Source: Guptibacillus hwajinpoensis
Lineage (GTDB): Bacteria > Bacillota > Bacilli > Bacillales > Guptibacillaceae
Assembly (NCBI RefSeq): GCF_001039475.1
Contig: NZ_LELK01000001.1
Span: 593,466-657,465, forward strand
Reading direction: 5' to 3'
DNA: 64,000 bases
Position numbers and translations under genes: made by a program. A model generated the notes under the pieces. The model was not told where the DNA came from. It searched no databases and worked only from the letters and a program-made list of their open reading frames with translations. Below, piece by piece: positions 1-9,196 of the stretch (the first letter of the stretch is position 1; each line of letters starts with the position of its first letter).

Positions 1-206
1 GCATCCACGTCTTGTCGTTCCAAAAGTTCCTTATAATCTGTCGTAATATATGTTTCTTTGTTTATGTCTTCTTGAAAGGCTTTTAATCTAGAGATGGATA
101 GATCTGCTGCTGCTACAACAACAGATTCTCCATCCGGCTGATGCCAATATTTTGCAATAGAACTTCTTAATCCAATACCGATTAATCCAATTCTTACTTG
201 TTTCAT
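1..206 (-). CDS. Gfo/Idh/MocA family oxidoreductase, N-terminal part (cut by window edge)
   Basis: The first 68 codons are present and the rest lies beyond base 1. The start ATG (204-206) follows a GGGGAGAAAC ribosome binding site. The protein opens with a beta strand and a Rossmann motif (IGLIGIGLRSS, residues 6-16), then AAADLS at about residues 34-39, as in NAD(P)-dependent sugar or inositol dehydrogenases of the Gfo/Idh/MocA family. It lies downstream of two sugar ABC permeases on the same strand, so it probably oxidises or isomerises the imported sugar. The substrate cannot be told from this fragment. Confidence 0.8.
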   Translation of the reverse strand, partial: MKQVRIGLIGIGLRSSIAKYWHQPDGESVVVAAADLSISRLKAFQEDINKETYITTDYKELLERQDVD

Positions 207-265
207 TGTTTCTCCCCTACGAGTATGGCATTCATTCTATGTTCTGCTTCTGACATGATCGTTTT

Positions 266-1126
266 CTATCCTTTGATCGAACCTAGTAGCATCCCTTTTG
301 TTAAATGTTTCTGAACAAATGGATAAATTACAATGATTGGTAAGCTTGCAATAATAACGGCTGCCATTTGAATGGTAGCTGTCGGTATAACTGCATCCAC
401 GTTCTCGATTTGGTCTTGATTTTGTACAAGAATATCTCGAACCACAACCTGGAGAGGATTTAGGGCAGGATCTGTAATGTACATAACGGCCTGGAAAAAT
501 TCGTTCCAGTGACCAACGACATAGAATAAGCCAATTGTAATCATAACGGGTTTCGAAAGAGCGAGTACAATTTGCCCGAGAATTCTAAATTCGCCTGCAC
601 CATCAATTCGAGCTGCTTCGAAAATATCTTCTGGTAAGTTTTCAAAGAAGCTTTTCATGATCAGAACATTAAAGCTCCAAATCGCATTCGGAATAATCAT
701 TGCCCACACGGAATTAAGTAAACCAGTTGCTTTTACAATTAAGTATGTTGGTACGATCCCGCCGTTAAATAAGAGTGTAAAGACGACGAGGAAAATGAAA
801 ATGTTGCGACCAGGTAAGTTTTTGCGACTTAATGGATACGCCATTAATGTAGTAAGAATCAAGTTAATGATCGTTCCAACAACTGTAATAAATATGGTGA
901 CCATAAACGATTTTGGGATTTTGGGTTGTGATAAAAGGTGAGTATACGCATCAAAGTTAATCGCTTCAGGAATCAGAACAAATCCACCATTTTTCAATAC
1001 TTCTTCGATCGGGGTTAGAGATACTGCAACGACGAAAAGCAAAGGGAAAACGGATAATACACCAACTAGAATGAGAGAGATCGTTACAAGTAGATCAAAG
1101 GCGCGGTCTCCTTTATTTTTCACCAT
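266..1126 (-). CDS. Sugar ABC transporter permease, YtcP/AraQ type
   Basis: Inner-membrane permease of about 286 residues with six predicted membrane segments. The binding-protein-dependent transport loop EAARIDGAGEFRILGQIVLALSKP (EAA motif, about two thirds along) contacts the ATPase. The family imports mono- or oligosaccharides in partnership with an LplB-type permease. I place the start at 1124-1126, not at the ATG five codons upstream, because GGGGGG lies between the two. The start overlaps the stop of the upstream permease by 7 bases, indicating translational coupling. No binding protein or ATPase gene is in the window. The substrate is inferred only from neighbours and is probably a uronate-containing oligosaccharide. 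Confidence 0.88.
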   Translation of the reverse strand: MVKNKGDRAFDLLVTISLILVGVLSVFPLLFVVAVSLTPIEEVLKNGGFVLIPEAINFDAYTHLLSQPKIPKSFMVTIFITVVGTIINLILTTLMAYPLSRKNLPGRNIFIFLVVFTLLFNGGIVPTYLIVKATGLLNSVWAMIIPNAIWSFNVLIMKSFFENLPEDIFEAARIDGAGEFRILGQIVLALSKPVMITIGLFYVVGHWNEFFQAVMYITDPALNPLQVVVRDILVQNQDQIENVDAVIPTATIQMAAVIIASLPIIVIYPFVQKHLTKGMLLGSIKG

Positions 1127-2088
1127 ATGTTTTCCCCCCATTTCTTCGCAATTTGGTTCGCTCCGATGACAAGAATAAGGCCGATTGCTGACTTAAATAA
1201 TCCTACTGATGCAGCAAGGCTGAAGTTCATCTGTTCAAGTCCTGTTCGGAAAACCCACGTATCAATAATATCAGCCACTTCATACACTTGGACGTTATAC
1301 ATGATGTAAACTTGCTCAAAACCAGCATCAAGCATATGTCCTAGTTTTAAAATAAACAAAAGGATGATAACGTTACGTATTCCTGGTAGTGTAATGTGCC
1401 AAATCATATGAAAACGATTCGCCCCATCTACTTTTGCAGCTTCATAGAGAGAAGGATTAATTCCGGCTATCGCTGCTAAATAAATAATGGCTCCCCATCC
1501 AAGACTTTGCCATGCTTCAGATCCTACTAATATCGAACGGAACCAGTCTGTTGATGTTAAGAAAGGAATGCTGGATGCTCCTCCTTCTGTTAACCAACGA
1601 TTAAATAGCCCTGTGCTTTCTGACAAAAAAGCGATACAAATTCCATAAATGATAACCCAAGAAAGAAAGTGCGGCATGTAGCTTAGCGTTTGTATCCATC
1701 TTTTAAACCACATTGTTTTACATTCATTTAGAAAAATAGCGAGTACAATACTCGGAACCATTCCAAAAAGAATTTTGTATAAACTAATGATCAATGTGTT
1801 AGATAATAGCTGGTAGAAATAAGGGGAATCAAAGAAAATTTGAAAATACTTGTACCAAGGATCGGCCCAGTTACTTCCCGTGATGCCTTCCATCACGTTA
1901 TAATCTTTAAACGCAATAATAACACCATACATTGGTAGATACTTATAGATGAAAAACCAAATTAATCCCGGTGCAAGCATAATGTAGAAGCTTTTGTACT
2001 TCCATAAGTTTGTCATCAGCGTTTTCTTCTTTGTTTCCGATTTCGTATAAAGTGACCTCTCTGACTCTACAGCTGTTTTTGCATTCAT
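1120..2088 (-). CDS. Sugar ABC transporter permease, LplB type
   Basis: Inner-membrane permease of 322 residues. The N-terminal part has LWKYKSFYIMLAPGLIWFFIYKYLPMYG-like sequence typical of LplB (first membrane helix plus periplasmic region), and the EAA loop reads YEAAKVDGANRFHMIWHITLPGI. The start at 2086-2088 is chosen because AGGAGG sits just upstream. An open frame continues 31 codons further but has no ribosome binding site. It forms a heterodimer with the next gene. LplB/YtcP pairs usually work with a lipoprotein binding protein and the shared ATPase MsmX, neither of which is seen here. The gene is 118 bases downstream of the FAD oxidoreductase gene, probably in one transcript. Confidence 0.88.
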   Translation of the reverse strand: MNAKTAVESERSLYTKSETKKKTLMTNLWKYKSFYIMLAPGLIWFFIYKYLPMYGVIIAFKDYNVMEGITGSNWADPWYKYFQIFFDSPYFYQLLSNTLIISLYKILFGMVPSIVLAIFLNECKTMWFKRWIQTLSYMPHFLSWVIIYGICIAFLSESTGLFNRWLTEGGASSIPFLTSTDWFRSILVGSEAWQSLGWGAIIYLAAIAGINPSLYEAAKVDGANRFHMIWHITLPGIRNVIILLFILKLGHMLDAGFEQVYIMYNVQVYEVADIIDTWVFRTGLEQMNFSLAASVGLFKSAIGLILVIGANQIAKKWGENIW

Positions 2089-2206
2089 GAATTCCCTCCT
2101 AGACTGTTCTTTGGTGACAGACTTTCTTACCTGAAAATTCGATTTCTTTTGAGATATTATTACAATAGCATATCTGTACACCTGTGAGAGTTTATTAATT
2201 TAGATA

Positions 2207-4441
2207 CTAGTAGACTCTCACTTCGATCAGTTCAGCGTGCTTTGATCCATTGGTTTCCTCGATAACCACACGTATTTTATCAGTGGTAAAAGTTTCAAAA
2301 TGATGGACGCACTTTCTTTTTCGGTTAGATTTGATTGAATCTAACGTTTGCCACTGACCATCTAAATTCATTTCAATCCGATAGTTGGCAACTAGCTCTG
2401 GCATAATATCGAATTCTGTTTTCAAAAAGTGAAGGTTAATTAAGTATTCGTTCACATCATCATTAAAGGTTAAGTGGATTTCATCCATTTGAATCGGCTT
2501 GTCCCAAGTTAACTCGATCCACTCTTCCTGACCATTTGGTTCAGACATCCACATATGTGGAGATCCAAAAGGACGGTGATAACCATTAATGACCTTATCA
2601 GGTAAGTAAGTTCCGATTGGATCATTTACTCTAAAACAAAACGGCTGTCGTGTAAGATTTTTCATTGACCACTGAACGACTAACTGCTCGGGTTGTTGGG
2701 ACAAGTTAGGGTCGACGATAGCAATATCTCCTTTTTCAAAAGTTAACACCCCGGATAGTGGCTGTTTTGACTTCCATAAAGCTAGCTGTTCATTTTCCTT
2801 AATCACGATAAAAGCATTTTGTTCTTCGTTTGGTGTCCAAGGAATGTTAACTGTGATCCACTGCTTCTCACCTTTTGGAATGGTTACTTTTCTCTCATTT
2901 TGCAATGTACGAGGAATGTAATTTTCACCTCTACCTGTATCCCATACTTCTATAATCGCTTCTGTTTTTATAGTAGCATCGACTAAAAGTTCAATTGAAG
3001 TGAGCTTCTGATCAACTGGAAACAAGATACCCACATCATTTTTTAAAGAGTACAGTTCAGCTGGTGTGTTAATGGCGATCTTTTGATATGTGCTTGATGC
3101 GCTTATCTTTGCAAGTTTAGCTTGATCCCTTTCATCTTCGTTTCTAGCTCCAATAATTGAAGCATCTTGTTTGAGTAACGTTTGCTGTACACTTTTGAAA
3201 TGATTTTCATACAGTTCACGTGGCGTCAGTTGTTTCTCCACACATAGAGCGGCGCCTACTCCGGCAGCTTCACCCATAACCGCACAAGTTGCCATCACTC
3301 GTGTAGTTCCGAAGGCTACATGAGTTGCACTTATGTTACGGCCCGCCATAAACATGTTCGAAACGTTGCGTGAGTATAAAGAGCGGAATGGAATGTGATA
3401 TAGACCATCAGGGAAAAGGTGCTTGGATGCATTTTCTCCAGTATACATGCCCTTTGGGGGATGTAGATCGATTGACCATCCACCAAAAGCAATCCGATCA
3501 TCAAATGGTCTCTGACTAATAATATCATTTTGATTTAGCATATAATCGCCTACAAATCGTCGGTACTCTCTTTTACCTGGTACAGACCCTACCCACTCAA
3601 GAACTAGGTTGTCAGCATCGAATTTTCCTGAATTTTTAATGTAGTCCCAGATTCCGTAAATGGCTGCCCACAATTCATCTCGTATAGCTTCGTTTTGATG
3701 AACGGTATCCATTTCCCCGCCCCATTCAATCCACCAATAATAGCAGCCAGAGTCACCTGTACGAATAATTCTTTTCTCTGGTATGAGTGTCTGTGTGATA
3801 TCTCTTGCAAAAGCAGGTGCGACATATTTGACTGGTGTTCCGATATCTTTTGTATAAAATAAGATGGTACTTCCAAGTGTGATGTTGTCAGCTTCTTCTG
3901 GTGCCCACTCTTCGTCGTACTCATGTCTTGCTTCTCTACCTAACTTAAATTCGGCGCCTGCGAGAAAACCAACTAATCCATCTCCTGTACAGTCAAGGAA
4001 TACCTCACTCTTGTAGGTGATTTTCCGCTCTGATCCCATCATCCAGCCTGTAACCGATTGGATGACACGATTGTCATTTTCTCCAGTGGCTTCTACTTCA
4101 TGAACATCTGTATTAAGATGAAGTGTAATATTTGGTTCGTTATAGACGGTTTCATAAACGATCAGGTCCCAGTAGTATGGGTTTCCTTCAGGGTTCCGAT
4201 ATTGATTTTCAACAAGCATTTCTCCCATGATGCCTGTTTCTCTGGCATATCTTTGTGTTCCTACTGCGTTAGCACCGCTTACCCACACTCTTACTTCACT
4301 ACTTGAATTTCCGCCAAGTACTGGCCTGTTTTGGATAAGGAAAACGGTTTTACCTAATCGAGCGGCTGATACGGCTGCACAAACTCCAGCAAGACCTCCC
4401 CCAATTACCGTTATATCAGATTCGACTGTTTCATACTTCAT
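2207..4441 (-). CDS. FAD-dependent oxidoreductase (FAD_oxidored family) with C-terminal beta-rich domain
   Basis: 744 residues. Residues about 8-45 carry the dinucleotide-binding fold (VIGGGLAGVCAAVSAARLG, then a GGNSSSE segment). CTGDG at about residue 150 and an AGRNISATHVAFGTTRVMATCA block at about 367-388 complete the FAD-binding half, as in the FAD_oxidored (PF12831) family found beside polysaccharide-degradation genes. The last about 270 residues are beta-rich and could be a carbohydrate-binding module. No signal peptide, so cytoplasmic. AAGGAGGATG precedes the start. It leads an operon with the permeases and the Gfo/Idh/MocA gene and is divergent from the AraC regulator. The reaction catalysed is unknown; sugar oxidation is an inference. 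Confidence 0.85.
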   Translation of the reverse strand: MKYETVESDITVIGGGLAGVCAAVSAARLGKTVFLIQNRPVLGGNSSSEVRVWVSGANAVGTQRYARETGIMGEMLVENQYRNPEGNPYYWDLIVYETVYNEPNITLHLNTDVHEVEATGENDNRVIQSVTGWMMGSERKITYKSEVFLDCTGDGLVGFLAGAEFKLGREARHEYDEEWAPEEADNITLGSTILFYTKDIGTPVKYVAPAFARDITQTLIPEKRIIRTGDSGCYYWWIEWGGEMDTVHQNEAIRDELWAAIYGIWDYIKNSGKFDADNLVLEWVGSVPGKREYRRFVGDYMLNQNDIISQRPFDDRIAFGGWSIDLHPPKGMYTGENASKHLFPDGLYHIPFRSLYSRNVSNMFMAGRNISATHVAFGTTRVMATCAVMGEAAGVGAALCVEKQLTPRELYENHFKSVQQTLLKQDASIIGARNEDERDQAKLAKISASSTYQKIAINTPAELYSLKNDVGILFPVDQKLTSIELLVDATIKTEAIIEVWDTGRGENYIPRTLQNERKVTIPKGEKQWITVNIPWTPNEEQNAFIVIKENEQLALWKSKQPLSGVLTFEKGDIAIVDPNLSQQPEQLVVQWSMKNLTRQPFCFRVNDPIGTYLPDKVINGYHRPFGSPHMWMSEPNGQEEWIELTWDKPIQMDEIHLTFNDDVNEYLINLHFLKTEFDIMPELVANYRIEMNLDGQWQTLDSIKSNRKRKCVHHFETFTTDKIRVVIEETNGSKHAELIEVRVY

Positions 4442-4508
4442 GCGATGAACATCCTCCTTGATGTTACCTTCGATAATTTTTTAAGTTTTCTAAATATAAT
4501 TGTATCGC

Positions 4509-4538
4509 TTGGCAACTTCTATTAAAATGTAATATAGA
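4509..4538 (+). promoter_or_regulatory. Possible sigma-A promoter for the AraC gene
   Basis: TTGGCA (4509-4514) and TATAGA (4533-4538) are separated by 18 bases and lie 28 bases before the AraC reading frame. The match is moderate and the intergenic region is AT-rich, so this is tentative. Confidence 0.3.
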
Positions 4539-4566
4539 GTCATTTGTTTATACTTTATTTCATAAG

Positions 4567-5415
4567 GTGGTGAAATTAATCCTGGACTCTCAAACGTTAC
4601 AAAACTATGTACCCTCGGTGATTTACTTAGCTCATTGGAAAGAAAAGCAGCGATTTGTATTTGAAGAAGATGTCCACCCTAAGTGGGTCTTATTTGCGGT
4701 CGAAAAAGGTGAATTCGAATTTTCAATCGGTCATAAGAATGGTGTAGCACAGGTCGGTGATCTCGTGTTTTGTCCACCTAACACACCTTTTAAGAGGAAG
4801 TTAATTGAGCCTTTGTCATTTTTTGCATTTATTTTCGAATGGGAATTAAAAAAAGAGTATTTATCAGATCCGTCATTATTAAAGCCATTGGAAGAAGATG
4901 AATCAATTATTAGTGGAAAATGGACGTTAAGAGATTTTAAAAGACTTTCTTCTAATTTCGAATATTTAGCTTTATATTCGAACCATACTCACTCTCAGAA
5001 TATGTCCCGTATTAATTACATACTGAGAGATATGTGGAACGTGTTTTGTTGGGAGCTTGAAGAAAAGCATGTGAAACAAATCGGCCAAAAAGATAAGCTG
5101 ATGATTGATGCGAAAAATGCTATTCAAGAGAAAGGCTTAATGTCTTTATTTAGTATGAATGACCTTTCCATCCAATTAGGACTTAGTTCTGTTCAACTTA
5201 CTAGAAGGTTTAAAGCAGCTTTTCGGATGACTCCAAAGGAATATTTGATTTCACTTAGAGTAGAAGAAGCGAAAAAATTACTCGCCAACACGGATTGGAC
5301 GATGGATGAAATCGCAAGACATTCAGGCTATGAAAATCGGTATTACTTTAGTCGTGCGTTTCGAACAAAAGAAGGGAAAAGCCCATCAGAATTTAAAAAA
5401 ATTCACCAAATGTAA
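4567..5415 (+). CDS. AraC family transcriptional regulator
   Basis: About 280 residues. The C-terminal hundred residues hold two helix-turn-helix motifs: FSMNDLSIQLGLSSVQLTRRFKAAF and WTMDEIARHSGYENRYYFSRAFR, followed by the usual GKSPSEF tail. The N-terminal part is a cupin-like effector domain (GEFEFSIGHKNGVAQVGDLVFCPPNTPF). It is divergent from the FAD oxidoreductase/permease operon and convergent with the GH123 gene, so it probably activates one or both in response to a sugar. The start is uncertain: GTG at 4567 overlaps the AAGGTGGTG ribosome binding site, so translation may begin slightly downstream, for example at CTG 4582. Confidence 0.88.
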   Translation: MVKLILDSQTLQNYVPSVIYLAHWKEKQRFVFEEDVHPKWVLFAVEKGEFEFSIGHKNGVAQVGDLVFCPPNTPFKRKLIEPLSFFAFIFEWELKKEYLSDPSLLKPLEEDESIISGKWTLRDFKRLSSNFEYLALYSNHTHSQNMSRINYILRDMWNVFCWELEEKHVKQIGQKDKLMIDAKNAIQEKGLMSLFSMNDLSIQLGLSSVQLTRRFKAAFRMTPKEYLISLRVEEAKKLLANTDWTMDEIARHSGYENRYYFSRAFRTKEGKSPSEFKKIHQM

Positions 5416-5418
5416 ATA

Positions 5419-5449
5419 CAAATAAACCGCCTTTCAGGCGGTTTATTTG
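5419..5449. terminator. Bidirectional terminator between AraC and GH123 genes
   Basis: Perfect 13-bp inverted repeat (CAAATAAACCGCC / GGCGGTTTATTTG) around a 5-base TTTCA loop. The A/T-rich outer stem gives a U-rich 3' arm in both directions. The right arm covers the stop codon of the minus-strand GH123 gene, so the two convergent genes share it. Confidence 0.85.
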
Positions 5450-7089
5450 TGCGTATGAACATTTATTTCAAGCTTAATTCTTTCATTGATTTCGTCTCTT
5501 TTAGCCAGAAGCCAAGCAGCCTCCTTTGGATAATGGCTGAATGTTAATGGTTGTTCTAAATTGTTTTCTAGTAGATGGAGAGTTTGTTCACGCCCAATAT
5601 AGCTTTCAAGAAGTTGTAGTGCAGAATGATCTTGAAAGGCCTCCCTTAACACTTCTAAACGAAGTGACTCAATTGGTCCTTCCTCTCCAGGATAAACGAG
5701 AAAAGCATCGCCTGATGGAAAAGAGTAATTCGCATCTGTGTTCCGAAACGGATCAATTTTTTTTTGGGAATAAGAAGAGTACCAGAAGTTAAATCCCCAA
5801 TGAAGAAAGCCCTGTAGATTAAACTTATATAATTGCATTCCTAGTATTCTATTCCTAGAGGATGGCATGTTAAAAAAACGATTGGAAACTTCTTTGTATT
5901 GAGAAGTACAGTAATAAGTCCATAAACCAGGAACGTTGTTTTCAAGAAATGGAGTAATATGATCGTTGGCTGATACTGGATTTTTAATAAGGCCTTTTTC
6001 GTAAAATGCATAATCTGAAAGTGCGTCTATTATTGGTAGGTCACCGAGGTAATCATTCATAACACGGCTTGCATTCGTATAAGACTCCAAATGTTCCATT
6101 CGAGGTTCATCAGAAATATGAAAATAACAATAATCTGTTAGATCGGATTCTTCAAGTAATTGAATAAGCGCAGGTAAGAATTGTGCTAGAAATGAACGGT
6201 AGTCTTGACTCGTAGCGTCTGTTTCCCAACCAAATAGTTTTTGTTTTTTTCCATGTACATTACCTATAATTTTAGGTGGATGCTTTGCACCCCACTGACT
6301 AAAAAGATGAGAGAATTCAAAATATCGAATGCCGTTATTCTGACACATTTTAAACCAACGGAGAAGCTTTTCGAAATGAAATGTATATTTCTCTCCTTCT
6401 TTTGTTACATCAACAAGCTGTACGGTGGGTCTCTCTCCGCCAATCTCAGTATCCAGCGGAGGGGTGAATAAAGGAGTTAAAATCATATTAATATGATGAT
6501 CAGCAGCTGTCTTTACATACTTCTCTACTGTGTCCCAGTATTTATCACTGAAAATCTCTAATTGATAAATTGAAGCGATACAATCCGTGTGTAGCCACTC
6601 GGTGTGAATCACTCCTTGCTCTGGAAGATTTGCATCAGTGACGTTCAATTGAAAAGTTTCTTTAATGTGATCACCATTAGTGCAAATGAGGGCGATCTCA
6701 ATTTGATGGTCGCCTGGTCTAACGTCTTGTTCTATGTCCACTGTTATCCAAATCGATCGCCACTGATTTGGAAAAGCTGTAAGCCCTTCTTCTTCTATAA
6801 TTGGAAATAAGGGATCAGGGTATAATCCCGGTGTATGACGCAGGGTATGATCATCGTAATCAAAGTGACATGGGTACTCAGAAGGCACCAGTCCAACTAC
6901 TCGTGCTGTTACATTTAACTGAGAATGAATTTCGACCTTCATTTCTTTCACTAATTTATCTGACCGATACGCTACCTGAAAGGAATATGTTTCACCTAAT
7001 AAAGCAGATGCAAATGAAACATATGGTTCAGCTAAATCTTCATCAGCAAAAACTTTGGTGAGCGAGCTTACTAATTTCGTCTCAATAAT
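5443..7089 (-). CDS. DUF4091 / GH123-type glycoside hydrolase, probable non-canonical start codon
   Basis: DUF4091 domain protein, related to GH123 beta-N-acetylgalactosaminidases, which cleave terminal beta-GalNAc by substrate-assisted catalysis using an adjacent Asp-Glu pair. That pair is visible as HISDEP (D327-E328 in the long numbering). No signal peptide, so it acts on imported oligosaccharides. The first ordinary start is GTG at 6951, but the frame stays open upstream to 7110. The extra 46 residues read like protein (IETKLVSSLTKVFADEDL), and AAAGGAG at 7099-7105 lies 9 bases before an ATT at 7087-7089. I therefore annotate from ATT, giving 548 residues. The last gene of the operon, 25 bases after the lyase stop. 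Confidence 0.75.
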   Translation of the reverse strand: MIETKLVSSLTKVFADEDLAEPYVSFASALLGETYSFQVAYRSDKLVKEMKVEIHSQLNVTARVVGLVPSEYPCHFDYDDHTLRHTPGLYPDPLFPIIEEEGLTAFPNQWRSIWITVDIEQDVRPGDHQIEIALICTNGDHIKETFQLNVTDANLPEQGVIHTEWLHTDCIASIYQLEIFSDKYWDTVEKYVKTAADHHINMILTPLFTPPLDTEIGGERPTVQLVDVTKEGEKYTFHFEKLLRWFKMCQNNGIRYFEFSHLFSQWGAKHPPKIIGNVHGKKQKLFGWETDATSQDYRSFLAQFLPALIQLLEESDLTDYCYFHISDEPRMEHLESYTNASRVMNDYLGDLPIIDALSDYAFYEKGLIKNPVSANDHITPFLENNVPGLWTYYCTSQYKEVSNRFFNMPSSRNRILGMQLYKFNLQGFLHWGFNFWYSSYSQKKIDPFRNTDANYSFPSGDAFLVYPGEEGPIESLRLEVLREAFQDHSALQLLESYIGREQTLHLLENNLEQPLTFSHYPKEAAWLLAKRDEINERIKLEINVHTHK

Positions 7090-7098
7090 GATTAACCA

Positions 7099-7103
7099 CT
7101 CCT
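7099..7103 (-). promoter_or_regulatory. Ribosome binding site that fixes the GH123 start
   Basis: AGGAG on the minus strand. No ATG, GTG, TTG or CTG lies in frame within suitable distance downstream. ATC (7090-7092), ATT (7087-7089) and ATT (7084-7086) are the only candidates at 6, 9 and 12 bases. Confidence 0.6.
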
Positions 7104-7114
7104 TTATCGTTTAT

Positions 7115-9196
7115 TTAGCTAGAATAATAGGAAAGGGTCGATAAATGGTGATTTTTTCCCTTAGTTAATCGGAATTCACCACATATAGAGGAATGAGTGG
7201 AGACAAGTATTTTTATTTCGGATTCGCTTTGTATCACTTCTATATTCTCAACTTCTCTATTTGGTAAATCCGTAGCCATTTGAAAAACGTTAATATACGT
7301 GATGGATTGATGTGGCTCACTTCTTTGTATAAAAGTGGCTCGATTAGAAACGGGAGGGTTATCGGGAGTGTTTGCTAAATAGAGCATCGTTTTTGATGAA
7401 CACCAGCTATGTTGATTTACAGTTTCTTCGTTCGCTTTCCATTGTAAAAATGCAGAACCATTCGTCATCATTTCTCTCTTATTGTTGAATAAATCTTGAT
7501 TTAATTTGCTTAATTTTGCTTGTGATGTTTCCCAGTTTTGGGTGTCAAGTATTTGGCCGTTGACGTGATATAAGAGATCCACTTCTCTTTTTTCAGGTAC
7601 GTTTACCGTAACGATGTCAAGAAACAATCGATCGGTAATGGCATTGAGACGTTGGATGAAACAATCTTTGTAACTCTCAACATCCCAGGAACTCATTGAC
7701 TCAGGTAACTGAATTAAATTTTGAAAAAGATAGGAATCACTTTTCCAGTCTACGACGCTTTCTACCCAACTTCCCCATTCACATTGTTCAGCTTTGATTC
7801 GTTTCCCATCTGCTGGTGGTTGATCACTTCCATTTATACTAATGGTGTTATGTGAATACGTATGTTTGAACCAGTCATAGTGTACAGGCACACTATAGCG
7901 TGTTGTGCCAGGATCTCGTATAAACGGTTTGTTTTTTAAGCTAAGCGATAAACCTAGTTGATCGAGATGATCGTGTTCACCACCAAATGGCGCATGCTTT
8001 TGAAAGACCTGCCATCCATTCTCACAGGAAATTTTTGTTAAGCTAGAACTTGAAGTTAACGTCTTATTTTGATTGTTCTTACGAGATGGGACTATACAAT
8101 TGCTATCATTTAAAACGAATTGGTTAATGAAGAACAATGAATAAGAATCTCGCGGAACCGGTTTAAACTTTGATGGTTGCATGCTGTATAAGCTTCTTAA
8201 TATCATTTGATACTGCTCTTCCCCATAACTAGAAAAAGCGAACTCGTAGAGATGTGCATATTTAGATAAGGAAATATATGAGGATGAGTCATTTAAAGAT
8301 GGGAGCAACCCTTCATTATCAATAAATAATAAGGGCGTATCGAACATCTTTTTAATTTCTGGGAATGACCAAAGACGAGTATCATCTGTGATATGTGCTA
8401 ATTGAACGATCGATTCAAGTGTATAAAAATGGTAGGAGAATGAGCCTTCATACCATAAACCATCCTCAAGTACGCCCTTACTAATCTGATTTTTTAATCC
8501 ATAATCTCCATTAAACCCTTGTTCAATTAAGTGATCATTACCCAATATTGAACCGATCATACAAATGGCAACAGTTATATGGACGGCATGATTATGAATC
8601 TGTTGTTCTTTCCATATAGATAAAAAGGTAGCCGCATCAAGAAATAGCTGATTATTTACAAGTTCCAATTCTTCTTTGGTAAAATGTTCTTTACCAATGT
8701 GATAGGCATAACAAAGATTAATCATCCAATTGGCTTCATCAAGCGTTTGAGCGAAAAGTTTACCTGGCCCATTATAAGGGATCTTTCCATGTGTTCGGTA
8801 ATGAGGGTAGCACTCTGCATAATCCAAAAGGATCTTGTTTGCTTTCAATAAATAATCATCTCTTTTAGTAGCCGCATAGGCAAACGAAAGATGTTTAACT
8901 GCCTCTCCTAGTTTTCCGTGAGCAATTCCCATCCAGCCACCTAGAAATGGAGAGTCTTCAAAGACTCTCCTGCATGAAGGACAATCAAATTTCTTATTAT
9001 TCGTCCAGCTGAAATTGAGTGCAGCTCCATCATATGGGCAGTGAAAATAGTGCCCCCAGTCTGCGATATCTGTCTTTGAAGGTCTAAATGGTATTTGTAG
9101 CGCTTCATCCGCCTCGGCGATTAGCTTTTTTTTCGCATGTAGTGTTTCTTCATGTTGAGCGTTTAAGTAAATCGTATCTGACAAACGGGAACTCAT
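7115..9196 (-). CDS. Heparinase II/III family polysaccharide lyase, cytoplasmic (PL15/PL21-like)
   Basis: 693 residues without a signal peptide. Residues 45-80 contain WGHYFHCPYDGA and CPSC, a cysteine/histidine cluster that may bind a metal. An alpha-helical toroid follows, with IHNHAVH at about 200-206. The C-terminal beta domain carries the hallmark GGEHDHLDQLGLSL, FIRDPGTTRYS and YSHNT segments (about 415-460). The family cleaves uronate-containing glycans by beta-elimination, leaving a 4,5-unsaturated uronate. Its location in the cytoplasm suggests an oligosaccharide lyase. The start overlaps the cupin stop by ATGA. Family number is my best guess by motif recall; heparin, chondroitin or alginate-type substrates cannot be separated. 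Confidence 0.82.
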   Translation of the reverse strand: MSSRLSDTIYLNAQHEETLHAKKKLIAEADEALQIPFRPSKTDIADWGHYFHCPYDGAALNFSWTNNKKFDCPSCRRVFEDSPFLGGWMGIAHGKLGEAVKHLSFAYAATKRDDYLLKANKILLDYAECYPHYRTHGKIPYNGPGKLFAQTLDEANWMINLCYAYHIGKEHFTKEELELVNNQLFLDAATFLSIWKEQQIHNHAVHITVAICMIGSILGNDHLIEQGFNGDYGLKNQISKGVLEDGLWYEGSFSYHFYTLESIVQLAHITDDTRLWSFPEIKKMFDTPLLFIDNEGLLPSLNDSSSYISLSKYAHLYEFAFSSYGEEQYQMILRSLYSMQPSKFKPVPRDSYSLFFINQFVLNDSNCIVPSRKNNQNKTLTSSSSLTKISCENGWQVFQKHAPFGGEHDHLDQLGLSLSLKNKPFIRDPGTTRYSVPVHYDWFKHTYSHNTISINGSDQPPADGKRIKAEQCEWGSWVESVVDWKSDSYLFQNLIQLPESMSSWDVESYKDCFIQRLNAITDRLFLDIVTVNVPEKREVDLLYHVNGQILDTQNWETSQAKLSKLNQDLFNNKREMMTNGSAFLQWKANEETVNQHSWCSSKTMLYLANTPDNPPVSNRATFIQRSEPHQSITYINVFQMATDLPNREVENIEVIQSESEIKILVSTHSSICGEFRLTKGKNHHLSTLSYYSS

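Noticed and set aside
3604-3924. 106-codon minus-strand frame inside the FAD oxidoreductase gene
   Set aside because: Shadow frame within a well-supported gene; no ribosome binding site or family match.
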